A stretch of 28,502 nt of DNA from an uncultured Christensenellaceae bacterium (GCA_910586825.1 CAJUJF010000021.1:1-28502), one strand, 5' to 3'. Shown: positions 21,317 to 28,502, counted from the first letter of the stretch. Numbers and translations are program-made. Notes: generated by a model from the letters alone, not told the origin.

Positions 21317-21413
21317 GAACAGTTCAAAACTCCCGTAAGGGGGATTGAAACAATCAATACATATTGCCGCGGGCGGAAACATAAGAATACCATGCCTGCG
21401 GAAGGAGGAGACA

Positions 21414-21647
21414 GTGGAAAAGTTACTTAGCGAATTTTCCGTCGGAGAAAAGGGAGTCATTAAGACCGTTGCCGGCGAAGGGAAAATCCGTCGCAGACTC
21501 TTCGACATGGGCGTGACGCCGGGAGCCGAAGTGTTGTTGCGGAAAAAGGCGCCGCTGGGCGATCCGCTCGAAGTGAATATCCGCGGATACGAGCTCACGC
21601 TTCGGAAAACGGAGGCGGCTTGCGTGACGATGGAGGTGAAGGCGTGA
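21414..21647 (+). CDS. feoA: FeoA-family ferrous iron transport accessory protein (second copy)
   Basis: A 77-residue FeoA. The signature GEKGVIKTVAGEGKIRRRLFDMGVTPGAEV and the end PLEVNIRGYELTLRKTEAACVTMEV are clearer than in the first copy. The start is a GTG at 21414, supported by AAGGAGGAG just upstream; an upstream ATG at 21345 in the same frame lacks a site. The 97-bp gap after the first feoA holds a single CRISPR-repeat-like 30-mer (21322-21351). Its stop overlaps the FeoB start (GTGA). It is probably the copy that acts with FeoB. Confidence 0.94.
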   Translation: MEKLLSEFSVGEKGVIKTVAGEGKIRRRLFDMGVTPGAEVLLRKKAPLGDPLEVNIRGYELTLRKTEAACVTMEVKA

Positions 21648-24019
21648 AGAAGTTTGCTTTGGCGGGCAATCCGAATTGCGGCAAGACGACGCTTTTCAAC
21701 CTGCTCACGGGTTCGACCGCGTACGTGGGCAACTGGCCGGGCGTGACCGTGGACAAGCGCGAAGGGACCTATAAACGGGGGGAGGAACCGGTTCGGATCG
21801 TCGATTTGCCGGGGATCTATTCTCTATCGCCGTATACGCCCGAAGAGGTGGTTTCCCGTAACTTTATTTTAGACGAAAAGCCGGATTGCGTCATCAACAT
21901 CGTAGATGCGACCAATCTGGAACGGAATCTCTATCTCACCACGCAGATCATGGAAATCGACGTTCCCGTGGTCATCGCACTGAACATGATGGACGCGGTG
22001 GAGAAGAACGGCGACAGGATCGACGCGAAGGCGCTCGAAGCGAAAATCGGCGTTCCCGTCGCAGAGATCTCCGCTTTGCGCGGAAGCGGTATCAAAGAAC
22101 TGATGGACCGTGCGATCAGCGTTTGCAAAAAGGGCAGAAAGGGCGAAACGGTATTAAAGGATTCTCCGATCGCGCACCTCGTTCGCGACGTTTCGATCGC
22201 GCTCGAAGGGCGGAAGGTCGAAAACCCGCTTTTTCACGCGGTAAAGCTTTCGGAAATGGACGAGATCGAGACGGAGATGCACGCCGATCTTGTGCCGATG
22301 GTGGAAGCTTTTAAAAAGACATTTAACGACGATACGTTCGGAACGGATTTCGAGGCGATCGTCGCGGACGCGCGGTACAAATATATTTCGGCGAATTATT
22401 CGTCGGTTATGGAAAAGAAAAATACCGAGGATCGCGTTCTGAGCAAGTCGGATCACGCCGATCGGATTCTGACCCATCGGATCTGGGGGATTCCCGTTTT
22501 TCTCGTCATCCTGTTTGCGATTTTTCATCTGACCTTTTCGGAAAATCTTTTATTCCTCGGCAGCGGCGGCTGGATGCCTTCTCTCTTTGCTTCGGCGGAA
22601 GAGGGGGGCTTGGGCTGGGAACAGAACGCGGGCACGACGCTCGTCGCCTGTTTCTACGACGGCACGGTGTTCTCGCCCGGCGTGATGCTGACCAATCTTT
22701 GGAATTGGCTGATCGGCTGGATCGGGACGCTGCTCGAACTGTGTTGCGCGAACGCGCCCCTGTGGGTCGGCAGTTTCGTGGTCGAAGGGATCTGGGGCGG
22801 ACTTTCCGCCGTACTCGGCTTCCTGCCGCAGATTCTCGTGCTGTTTCTGTTGTTTTCCATTCTGGAAGATTCCGGATACATGGCGCGCGTTGCGTTCATT
22901 CTCGATCGGATCTTTCGCAAATTCGGGCTTTCCGGCAGGGCGTTCATGCCGATGATCATGGGATTCGGCTGTTCGCTTCCCGCAATGATCAACACCCGCA
23001 CGCTGGCGGACGAACAGGAAAAGACGGCGACCGTCCGCGTGATTCCGTTTTTCTCCTGCGGCGCGAAACTCCCCATTTTAACCGCGGTCGCGGGCGCGAT
23101 CGTAGCTTCTTTCGGCGTGGGGAATGCCGACGTGATTACCTTCTCCATGTATCTTCTCGGCATGGCGACGGCGATCGCTTGCGTCGTGCTCATGCGCTCT
23201 ACGACGATGCGCGGCGAAGTGCCTCCGTTCATCATGGAGCTTCCCGCTTATCATAAGCCGCTCTTTAAAGGGCTGATGATTCACCTTTGGGATAAGACCA
23301 AGCACTTCGTGAAAAAGGCGTTTACGGTCATTTTCGCGTCTACGATCGTCATTTGGTTTCTCTCTTCGTTCAGTTGGGACTGGCGGTTTCTGCTCGAAGA
23401 ATTCGAATACGAGGGCGAGACGATTCTTGTGAATCTGCGCATGAACGAGAGCATTCTCGGCAGTTTCGGGATGCTGATCCGACCGCTGTTTACGCCGCTC
23501 GGATTCGGTTCCCAGCTTGCGGCGGGCTTCGGATGGGTGTTTGCGGTTGCGGCGCTTACGGGGCTTGTGGCGAAAGAAAACGTGATCGCGACCTTCGGCA
23601 CGCTTGCGGCGGCGGTCGGCGCGGGATATATCGCGACCGAAGAGGGCATTCTGGAAGTGACCGCGATGATCGAAACGACGGGGATCGGGATTCCGGGGTT
23701 GATTGCGTTCATTGCCTTTAATATGCTCACGGTTCCTTGCTTCGCGGCTTGCGCAACGGCAAAGGCGGAGTTGCCCAAAGGGAAGTTCAAATGGACGCTA
23801 CTGTTCTGGGTCTGCACGTCGTTTTTCGTCGCGAGCATGATTTATCTGATCGGAAGCTGGTGGTGGACGGCGTTTCTCTTTGCGGTAGTGATCGCGGGTG
23901 CGGTTGCGGGGATTGCGTTGCGGAACCGAAGACATCCCGTCAGAAAAGCCGCCGTCGGAAATATGCGGCAATCGGAAGCGCTCGGCGAAGCTGCGGCGTC
24001 GGAAGAGGAGGATGCATGA
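21644..24019 (+). CDS. feoB: Ferrous iron transporter FeoB
   Basis: GTP-dependent Fe2+ importer in the cytoplasmic membrane. It is 791 residues. The G-domain carries G1 GNPNCGKT (8-15), G2 near Thr35 in NWPGVTVDKREG, G3 DLPG (54-57), G4 NMMD (114-117) and G5 SALRG (143-147). The helical spacer follows, then two gate domains with about eight helices (EDSGYMARVAFILDRIFRKFGLSGRAFMPMIMGFGCSLPA and the matching VAKENVIATFGTL half). The GTG at 21644 overlaps the second feoA and follows GGAGGTGA. It has an uninterrupted fold with no missing motif. The neighbouring feoA genes and the cysteine-rich protein confirm the assignment. Confidence 0.97.
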   Translation: MKKFALAGNPNCGKTTLFNLLTGSTAYVGNWPGVTVDKREGTYKRGEEPVRIVDLPGIYSLSPYTPEEVVSRNFILDEKPDCVINIVDATNLERNLYLTTQIMEIDVPVVIALNMMDAVEKNGDRIDAKALEAKIGVPVAEISALRGSGIKELMDRAISVCKKGRKGETVLKDSPIAHLVRDVSIALEGRKVENPLFHAVKLSEMDEIETEMHADLVPMVEAFKKTFNDDTFGTDFEAIVADARYKYISANYSSVMEKKNTEDRVLSKSDHADRILTHRIWGIPVFLVILFAIFHLTFSENLLFLGSGGWMPSLFASAEEGGLGWEQNAGTTLVACFYDGTVFSPGVMLTNLWNWLIGWIGTLLELCCANAPLWVGSFVVEGIWGGLSAVLGFLPQILVLFLLFSILEDSGYMARVAFILDRIFRKFGLSGRAFMPMIMGFGCSLPAMINTRTLADEQEKTATVRVIPFFSCGAKLPILTAVAGAIVASFGVGNADVITFSMYLLGMATAIACVVLMRSTTMRGEVPPFIMELPAYHKPLFKGLMIHLWDKTKHFVKKAFTVIFASTIVIWFLSSFSWDWRFLLEEFEYEGETILVNLRMNESILGSFGMLIRPLFTPLGFGSQLAAGFGWVFAVAALTGLVAKENVIATFGTLAAAVGAGYIATEEGILEVTAMIETTGIGIPGLIAFIAFNMLTVPCFAACATAKAELPKGKFKWTLLFWVCTSFFVASMIYLIGSWWWTAFLFAVVIAGAVAGIALRNRRHPVRKAAVGNMRQSEALGEAAASEEEDA

Positions 24020-24210
24020 ACTGGTACGAATATCTGATCATCGTTGCCGCCGCGCTGTTTGTGGTCGGCGTGATCGTCTGGCGCATCGTCCGGAAAGTAC
24101 AGGGGAAAGGCGGCTGTGATTGCGGCGGAAACTGTTCCGGCTGCGGCGGCTGTTCCGCGTGCAGAGAAAATCGTCCGCGGAAAGAGGAAAAATCAAAGCG
24201 TTTACAGTAA
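24016..24210 (+). CDS. FeoB-associated cysteine-rich membrane protein
   Basis: A 64-residue protein with one N-terminal transmembrane helix (YLIIVAAALFVVGVIVWRIV) and a short cytoplasmic tail. The tail contains CDCGGNCSGCGGCSAC (residues 34-49), six cysteines that could bind iron or a cluster, then a basic end. It overlaps feoB by 4 bp (ATGA). It fits the FeoB-associated Cys-rich protein family, which replaces FeoC in many clostridia. Likely role: iron delivery or FeoB regulation (inference). Confidence 0.9.
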   Translation: MNWYEYLIIVAAALFVVGVIVWRIVRKVQGKGGCDCGGNCSGCGGCSACRENRPRKEEKSKRLQ

Positions 24211-24229
24211 CAACCTTTTTAATCTTCGG

Positions 24230-24272
24230 AAACGGGGAACGGCTTGCCGTTCCCCGTTTTCATTCTTCTTTT
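24230..24272 (+). terminator. Terminator of the feo operon
   Basis: AAACGGGGAACGG (24230-24242) pairs with CCGTTCCCCGTTT (24247-24259) around CTTG, followed by TCATTCTTCTTTTT. Confidence 0.88.
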
Positions 24273-24290
24273 TTGTTTATTTGAATAAAA

Positions 24291-24327
24291 TTTGCATATA
24301 GAAAATAAAAACGTGAAAATATGCAAA
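24291..24327. promoter_or_regulatory. Inverted repeat in AT-rich gap upstream of the citrate-synthase-like gene
   Basis: TTTGCATAT (24291-24299) and ATATGCAAA (24319-24327) form a perfect 9-bp inverted repeat with a 19-bp spacer, about 37 bp upstream of the -35 box. It could be a regulator site or an mRNA structure; the surrounding 211-bp gap has no gene. Confidence 0.4.
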
Positions 24328-24363
24328 AATATCTTATAAATTTTTATTGGGCGAGGAGTTTGC

Positions 24364-24392
24364 TTGACAAAAAATCTCCGTTCTGATAAAAT
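24364..24392 (+). promoter_or_regulatory. Promoter of the Re-citrate synthase-like gene
   Basis: TTGACA (24364-24369), a 17-bp spacer and TAAAAT (24387-24392). A GGGAGG ribosome binding site (24409-24414) precedes the ATG at 24422. Confidence 0.85.
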
Positions 24393-24421
24393 AAACCAAT
24401 CAGGATGCGGGAGGCGGCGAT

Positions 24422-25825
24422 ATGAAGCGGGATATCCGTTATAACAAGAAATCGAATTTGCTGGAAGACCATATTTACCATTACGAGTTACAGGACGTGA
24501 AAGAACCGCATTTATTCCGCGAACTCTTCGACTACAAATCCGTTCCGAAAGTGGCGTTCAACAATCGGCACGTGCCGGTCAATATGCCGGAGAAAATCTG
24601 GATAACCGACACCACGTTCCGCGACGGGCAACAGTCCACGTCTCCTTTTACGGTAAAGCAGATCACCGATCTGTACCGGATGATGTCCCGCCTCGGCGGA
24701 CCGAAAGGGTTAATCCGGCAATCGGAGTTTTTTATCTATTCCCAAAAGGACAAGGACGCGCTCCGCGCCTGTCAGGACCTCGGCTTGAAGTTTCCCGAGA
24801 TCACGACCTGGATCCGTGCGAACGAAAAGGATTTCGAGTTGGTGAAATCGGAAAACGTTGCGGAGACGGGCATTCTGGTAAGCTGTTCTGACTATCACAT
24901 ATTTAAAAAGATGAATTTAACGCGCAGGCAGGCGCTCGATAAATACCTCGGCATCGTGAAAAGCGCGCTCTCGTACGGGATTCGCCCGCGCTGTCATTTC
25001 GAGGACATTACGCGCGCCGATTTTTACGGGTTCGTCGTGCCCTTCGCTTCGGAACTGATGAAGCTTTCGAAAGAGAGCGGGATCCCCGTCAAAATCAGAA
25101 TGTGCGATACGATGGGCTTCGGCGTGTCCTTTCCGGGCGCGACGCTTCCCCGCAGCGTGCAGGGGATCGTTTACGGTTTGAATCATTTCGCGGGCGTCCC
25201 GCACGAGCAACTCGAATGGCACGGACATAACGATTTTTACAAGGTCGTTACGAACGCCTCTACCGCTTGGCTGTACGGGGCTTCCGCCGTGAACTGTTCT
25301 CTGCTCGGGATCGGGGAACGCACGGGCAACTGTCCGCTCGAAGCGATGGCGGTCGAATACGCTTCTTTCCGCGGCACGCTCGACGGAATGGACCTCACCG
25401 CCGTGACGGATATCGCGAATTATTTCGAGCGGGAAATCAACTATCTCGTTCCGCCCAAAACGCCGTTCGTCGGCCGTGCGTTCAATTCCACCCGCGCGGG
25501 GATCCATGCCGATGGCATGTTGAAGAACGAGGAAATCTATAATATTTTCGACACCGCCGCCATTCTCAATCGCCCCGCGCGCGTTGCGGTGGATAAGACG
25601 AGCGGGCTTGCGGGGATCGCGTTCTGGATCAACGACTATTACAAGCTGCCGGAAGAATACCGCGTCGCGAAAGACGATCCGCTCGTAGTCAAAATGAAAG
25701 AATCGGTGGATGCGGAATACGAGCAGGGGCGGAACAGCTCGTTCGGCGACGACGAACTCGTCAATCTCATTTACGCCATCGATTCCAAACGCATCCGCGT
25801 GCTGGCTTCGTACAGTTTGCAGTAA
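24422..25825 (+). CDS. HMGL-like acyltransferase, probable Re-citrate synthase
   Basis: A 467-residue member of the DRE-TIM metallolyase family (isopropylmalate/homocitrate/citrate synthases). Motifs: DTTFRDGQQ (63-71), LIRQSEFFIYS, HGHND (267-271, metal-binding His), GERTGNCPLEAM and RAGIHADG (about 360). The C-terminal LeuA dimer/allosteric domain of true isopropylmalate synthases is absent. The N-terminal stretch (HIYHYELQDVKEPHLFRELF...NNRHVPVNMPEKIW) and overall length fit the clostridial Re-citrate synthase clade known from Clostridium kluyveri. That enzyme makes citrate from oxaloacetate and acetyl-CoA with the opposite stereospecificity. The neighbourhood has no other TCA or leucine genes to help. 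Alternative: a citramalate or homocitrate synthase. Confidence 0.75.
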   Translation: MKRDIRYNKKSNLLEDHIYHYELQDVKEPHLFRELFDYKSVPKVAFNNRHVPVNMPEKIWITDTTFRDGQQSTSPFTVKQITDLYRMMSRLGGPKGLIRQSEFFIYSQKDKDALRACQDLGLKFPEITTWIRANEKDFELVKSENVAETGILVSCSDYHIFKKMNLTRRQALDKYLGIVKSALSYGIRPRCHFEDITRADFYGFVVPFASELMKLSKESGIPVKIRMCDTMGFGVSFPGATLPRSVQGIVYGLNHFAGVPHEQLEWHGHNDFYKVVTNASTAWLYGASAVNCSLLGIGERTGNCPLEAMAVEYASFRGTLDGMDLTAVTDIANYFEREINYLVPPKTPFVGRAFNSTRAGIHADGMLKNEEIYNIFDTAAILNRPARVAVDKTSGLAGIAFWINDYYKLPEEYRVAKDDPLVVKMKESVDAEYEQGRNSSFGDDELVNLIYAIDSKRIRVLASYSLQ

Positions 25826-25868
25826 AAGGCGCGACCGCCGGAGTTTCGGGGGACAGGAAAAAATTAGA

Positions 25869-25912
25869 AACGGGATTTTCCGGAAATGTCGGGAATCCCG
25901 TTGATTTTTTTT
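25869..25912 (+). terminator. Terminator after the Re-citrate synthase-like gene
   Basis: AACGGGATT (25869-25877) pairs with AATCCCGTT (25894-25902) around a 16-nt loop, followed by GATTTTTTTT. Confidence 0.85.
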
Positions 25913-25929
25913 CACGTCTGTGATAATAT
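25901..25929 (+). promoter_or_regulatory. Candidate YitT-family gene promoter
   Basis: TTGATT (25901-25906), a 17-bp spacer and TAATAT (25924-25929), overlapping the upstream terminator. GATAAT at 25922 with a 15-bp spacing is an alternative. The ribosome binding site GAGAGTGGG precedes the ATG at 25968. Confidence 0.4.
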
Positions 25930-25967
25930 AAACGCGTTACATCATATCGTAAAAGAGAGAGTGGGAT

Positions 25968-26882
25968 ATGCGGGAAAGATCACGTCAGTTTTGGCGTAAA
26001 CACGGAAAGTTGATGCTGACAGATACGTTTGCCGTATTACTGTCGGGTCTCATTCGCGCCGTCGGAATTTTTATGTTTATTACACCGAATCGCTTTGCGC
26101 CCGGCGGAACGAGCGGTATCGCGGTGCTTCTCGAATACGCGACGGGTTGGAATTCGGGTATCTTTTTATTGATTCTCAACGTGCCGCTGTTTTTTATCGC
26201 ATTCTTTCTTCTCGGCAAACGCGAAGCGATCGTTTCTACCGCTTCCATGTTGCTGACGTCGGGGCTTTTGATCGTGTTCGATCCGAAGATCCTGCCTTGG
26301 GTCGCGAATATCCAGTACGTTCCCGTAAACGGGTTCCTTGCGGCGGTTGCCGGCGGGATCGTGTCGGGCATTGCGCTCGCCGTCATGCTGAAAAGCTGCG
26401 GGACTTCCGGCGGTACGACGGTGCTTGCTTCGCTCGTCAATAAAAAATACCGCAATCTCAGCGTGAGCATGCTGACTTCCGTCTTCGACGCGATCGTGGT
26501 CGTCGCTTCCTTCTTCGTCTATAACCGCGGCGCGGAATTTACGTTTACCGAAAAGCTCGATCCGGTACTGCTCGCCTGCGTGTGTCTGTTCGTGACGAGC
26601 AAAATCTGCGACGTGATTTTGCAGGGTTTCAAAACTGCGTTCAAATTCGAAATCGTGACCGAGGAACCGGAAGTGCTCGCGCAGGAGATCATGGATAAAC
26701 TGCATCACGGCGTCACGAAGATTTCCGCCGAGGGCATGTATACGCGGGAGGGGAAGAGCATGCTGGTATGCATCATCCGCAAACGCCAGATCGCAGAATT
26801 ACAGCGGATCGTTCGGCAGTATCCCGGAGCGTTTGCGTACTTTACGCCCGTCTCCGAAGTATACGGAAAGTTTTTGAAATAA
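25968..26882 (+). CDS. YitT-family membrane protein (YitT domain plus DUF2179)
   Basis: A 304-residue integral membrane protein with five or six hydrophobic helices in the YitT_membrane (DUF161) domain. It contains ITPNRFAPGGTSGIAVLLEYATG and LKSCGTSGGTTVLASLVNKKY. The soluble DUF2179 domain follows (about 215-300; KISAEGMYTREGKSMLVCIIRKRQIAELQRIVRQYPGAF). The transport substrate of YitT proteins is not established. The length and domain order are standard for Bacillota. A terminator follows the stop, so it is probably a single gene. Confidence 0.93.
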   Translation: MRERSRQFWRKHGKLMLTDTFAVLLSGLIRAVGIFMFITPNRFAPGGTSGIAVLLEYATGWNSGIFLLILNVPLFFIAFFLLGKREAIVSTASMLLTSGLLIVFDPKILPWVANIQYVPVNGFLAAVAGGIVSGIALAVMLKSCGTSGGTTVLASLVNKKYRNLSVSMLTSVFDAIVVVASFFVYNRGAEFTFTEKLDPVLLACVCLFVTSKICDVILQGFKTAFKFEIVTEEPEVLAQEIMDKLHHGVTKISAEGMYTREGKSMLVCIIRKRQIAELQRIVRQYPGAFAYFTPVSEVYGKFLK

Positions 26883-26887
26883 ATTTA

Positions 26888-26914
26888 ACGCAACCCGTCG
26901 GGTTGCGTTTTTTA
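26888..26914 (+). terminator. Terminator after the YitT-family gene
   Basis: AACGCAACCC (26888-26897) pairs with GGGTTGCGTT (26901-26910), followed by TTTT. The PNPOx-like gene begins 12 bp later, so some read-through or an overlapping promoter is needed for it. Confidence 0.87.
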
Positions 26915-26925
26915 AAGGGGATTTT

Positions 26926-27396
26926 ATGCGTCTTTCAAACAGAGAAGTCACGGGGTTTGCGGATATCGTGGGGATTCTGAATCGGTGTGATACCGTTCGT
27001 CTCGGGATCAACGGCGGGGAATTTCCGTACGTCGTTCCGGTATCGTTCGGATTCGAAGCGGACGGTGGGAGAATCGCGATTTATTTTCACGGTGCGAAAG
27101 AGGGGTTGAAACACGAACTGCTTGAAAAAGATCGCCGCGTTTGCGTGGAGGCGGATGTGTTTCACCGATACGCGGTGAACGAAGAAAAACGGATTCTTAC
27201 CGCCGAATACGAAAGCGTGATCGGATTCGGAACGGCGGAGACAGTTTCGGGCAAGGAAGCCGAAAAGGGGCTTGCGCTTATCTGCGCGCACGCGGGATTT
27301 GAAAATTTCTCCTGCGGCTCGGAAAAAGCGTTGCTTGCGACGCGGGTATACAAAATCGAACTGCGTTCCTTTACGGGAAAGCGGCGGTTTGTTTGA
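26926..27396 (+). CDS. PNPOx-like flavin-binding protein, NimA type
   Basis: A 156-residue split-barrel protein of the pyridoxamine 5'-phosphate oxidase-like superfamily, close to the NimA nitroimidazole-reductase branch. Family marks: LSNREVTGFADIVGILNRCDTVRLGINGGEFPYVVPVSFGFE, YFHGAKEGLKHELLEKDRRVCVEADVFHRY, YESVIGFGTAE and the C-terminal KIELRSFTGKRR. It should bind FMN or heme; the substrate is unknown and nitroimidazole resistance is not implied. The ATG at 26926 follows AAAGGGG. No separate promoter is clear, and the gap to the upstream terminator is only 12 bp. Confidence 0.9.
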   Translation: MRLSNREVTGFADIVGILNRCDTVRLGINGGEFPYVVPVSFGFEADGGRIAIYFHGAKEGLKHELLEKDRRVCVEADVFHRYAVNEEKRILTAEYESVIGFGTAETVSGKEAEKGLALICAHAGFENFSCGSEKALLATRVYKIELRSFTGKRRFV

Positions 27397-27449
27397 AATG
27401 TTTCGCGCGAAGAAACGATCGTCTTCGGTTTGCGTACGGGATAAGCCGT

Positions 27450-27638
27450 TTATTCTAAGACAAGCGCTTTTTTAGGGCAGAACGTCGAACACTTTCCGCA
27501 ACGGATACACTTGCTTTGATCGATGATCGGCGCATTGTGGTCCGTTTGCGACAGCGCGCCGACGGGGCACACTTTTACAGCGGGGCAAGGGTGGTTCTGC
27601 GGACAGTTGTCTTTTTTGATCGTAAGCGTTTTTTGCAT
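27450..27638 (-). CDS. Small ferredoxin-type 4Fe-4S protein
   Basis: A 62-residue ferredoxin. The second motif C44xxC47xxC50xxxC54P is canonical. The first half carries C12, C18 and C24 (in NCPQNHPCPAVKVCPVGAL), a spacing typical of a clostridial small-ferredoxin clade with one atypical cluster site (7 Cys in all). It may therefore hold one [4Fe-4S] and one atypical cluster. It transfers electrons in the cytoplasm; the partner is unknown. The ATG at 27638 is preceded by GGAGGA. Its promoter is at 27683-27711. Convergent with the PNPOx-like gene; the 53-bp gap between them has only a weak hairpin. Confidence 0.92.
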   Translation of the reverse strand: MQKTLTIKKDNCPQNHPCPAVKVCPVGALSQTDHNAPIIDQSKCIRCGKCSTFCPKKALVLE

Positions 27639-27682
27639 GACGGGTTCCTCCGAATTCAGCGGCGTATTTGCCGCTTTTTGTG

Positions 27683-27711
27683 ATTATACAATGATTTTAT
27701 AATTTAATCAA
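27683..27711 (-). promoter_or_regulatory. Ferredoxin gene promoter
   Basis: On the minus strand, TTGATT (27711-27706), a 17-bp spacer and TATAAT (27688-27683). The leader carries a 6-bp hairpin (AGCGGC/GCCGCT, 27675-27658). Confidence 0.78.
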
Positions 27712-27743
27712 GCGTTGAAAGCGGATATTCACCGAAAACGGTT

Positions 27744-28090
27744 TTATCGTTGCTCGGTTTCCGCCAGTTTTTCGATCGCTGTTTGCAAACTGTCTGTAAA
27801 GAAAATTTCGCGTCCGCGGTTGTTTCGTAAATGAAATCTTTCAAAAGCTTGTTGGTGTACTTTGTATAGTCGCCGTAAATAGCGATTCGGAATTGATAGT
27901 TTACGAACTTTTGCAGAATTTCACCGGCAATGCCGTTGCTCAATACGAAAAACTTTTCGGTAATCAGATTTTTAGAGATCGCGATATTTTTCAGCCCCGT
28001 TTCGTATTCAACGGTCATCATGGAATCCACGGCGCTTTGCGCGTCCGTGATCACGATTTCGTCTGCCGTAACGTGAGTGCGTTCTTCCAC
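27744..28090 (-). pseudogene. Frameshifted DUF4180-family gene
   Basis: From a GTG at 28090 the frame reads VTADEIVITDAQSAVDSMM and IAGEILQKFVNYQFRIAIYGDYTKYTNKLLKDFIYET, the conserved DUF4180 core (function unknown). At about 27819-27821 one base appears to be missing. Downstream the +1-shifted frame continues the expected family end (RGREIFFTDSLQTAIEKLAETEQR) to a TAA at 27744-27746. Without the shift, the unshifted frame runs on to an unrelated tail ending near 27704. The N-terminus is also short by about 10-15 residues compared with the family. It is either a real pseudogene or a single-base sequencing error. It is less GC-rich than the genes to its left. Confidence 0.75.
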
Positions 28091-28145
28091 GGCCCGCTCC
28101 AAACTGTTTATTATGGCGGAGCGGTGAAAAACCTTAAACGAATTT

Positions 28146-28502
28146 CTATTTAGTCTTAACGTGAATATCCAAAAGATGATTGACAATGCTTTCGACTGTG
28201 CGATATGCGCAATACACAACCCAAACAATCCAAGTGTATTGCCATTTTTGTGATATTAAACTAATTACAATATATAATAAAGCAACCACAATGGCAATAA
28301 TCCAATTCATAATTTTTTTGTGCTTACGTATTATGGCGTTACTTCTGTCTAGTGCGCATTTCACGTTTTCATCCGAAACGTTTTTATAATCACTATCGTT
28401 TATCCGTTCCCCGTTTAATATTTCATTTATGCTCACATCATAAAATTTGCTTAATATTTGTAGCATTTCAACAGGCGGTAAATAATTTCCGTTTTCCCAA
28501 CG
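28146..28502 (-). CDS. XRE-type regulator with C-terminal membrane domain, N-terminus outside window
   Basis: The frame is open to the window edge, and the first visible residues (RWENGNYLPPVEMLQILSKFYDVSINEILNGE) are the last helices of a Cro/CI HTH. A charged linker (about 35-62) and two transmembrane helices (IIAIVVALLYIVISLI and YTWIVWVVYCAYRTVESIV) follow. The stop is at 28146-28148. Regulators of this HTH-plus-membrane type are common in clostridia. The region is markedly AT-rich compared with the rest of the window, suggesting recent acquisition. An internal Met at 28466 is not the real start. Confidence 0.85.
   Translation of the reverse strand, partial: RWENGNYLPPVEMLQILSKFYDVSINEILNGERINDSDYKNVSDENVKCALDRSNAIIRKHKKIMNWIIAIVVALLYIVISLISQKWQYTWIVWVVYCAYRTVESIVNHLLDIHVKTK

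Noticed and set aside
21322..21351. 30-mer GTTCAAAACTCCCGTAAGGG...ATTGAAAC resembling a type I CRISPR repeat
   Set aside because: Only one copy is present and no spacer-repeat array or cas genes lie nearby. It sits in the short gap between two feoA genes, so it is treated as chance or as a solitary relic.
19277..21598. 773-codon minus-strand open frame opposite the DUF4097 gene and feo
   Set aside because: It is antisense to two established operons, has no ribosome binding site and shows no recognisable domain.

Overview
The window looks like a chromosomal segment of a low-complexity-rich, moderately GC-rich member of the Bacillota (Clostridia-like). Several things point that way: strong AGGAGG-type ribosome binding sites, TTGACA/TATAAT promoters, a SigH-type sigma factor beside mrnC and rlmB, the dnaX-ebfC-recR cluster, a collagen-like BclA-type surface or spore protein, a probable Re-type citrate synthase and a clostridial Feo iron system. 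The finer taxonomic position cannot be read from the sequence; a gut clostridial lineage is only a guess. Most genes are housekeeping genes. I found no phage, integrase, insertion sequence or CRISPR array.

Layout. 1-1070: the 3' end of a collagen-like (Gly-X-Y) protein gene, then a tRNA-Arg(CCU) on the minus strand. 1235-4744: gdhA, a zinc-ribbon membrane protein and glmM, each with its own terminator. 4756-7201: an aldo/keto reductase and a CPA2-type cation/proton antiporter on the minus strand. 7276-12777: a long plus-strand operon, mrnC-rlmB-sigH-dnaX-ebfC-recR-gpsA, with overlapping or closely spaced genes and a single terminator after gpsA. It joins two clusters that are separate in Bacillus subtilis. 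12831-15191: small regulators and membrane proteins: an XRE regulator fused to a glycine-pentad repeat domain, a HAD phosphatase, and a divergent pair (DUF4190 membrane protein and a 68-aa XRE regulator) sharing a promoter region with two matching palindromes. 15205-18186: pyruvate kinase, the RNase P RNA gene and a YwaF-like membrane protein. 18229-18783: an unrecognised 81-residue protein whose upstream region looks like structured RNA. 18933-20950: padR plus a DUF1700/DUF4097 membrane protein. 20952-24272: the iron operon feoA-feoA-feoB-cysteine-rich protein, whose control region carries three copies of one 16-bp palindrome. 24291-27420: a probable Re-citrate synthase, a YitT family protein and a PNPOx-like flavoprotein. 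27450-28502: a 2[4Fe-4S] ferredoxin, a frameshifted DUF4180 gene and the 3' part of an XRE/membrane regulator in a conspicuously AT-rich stretch.

How the parts fit: GdhA, pyruvate kinase and the citrate synthase candidate feed central carbon and 2-oxoglutarate/glutamate metabolism. GlmM and GpsA feed envelope synthesis. The replication/repair trio, the RNA-maturation genes and rnpB are core information processing. The Feo operon and the ferredoxin fit an anaerobic, ferrous-iron-using lifestyle. The points most worth following up are the triple palindrome of the feo leader, the paired operators at 14879-14925, the glycine-pentad domain at 13254-13544, the possible structured leader at 18628-18783, and two genes that seem to be transcribed with almost no leader.
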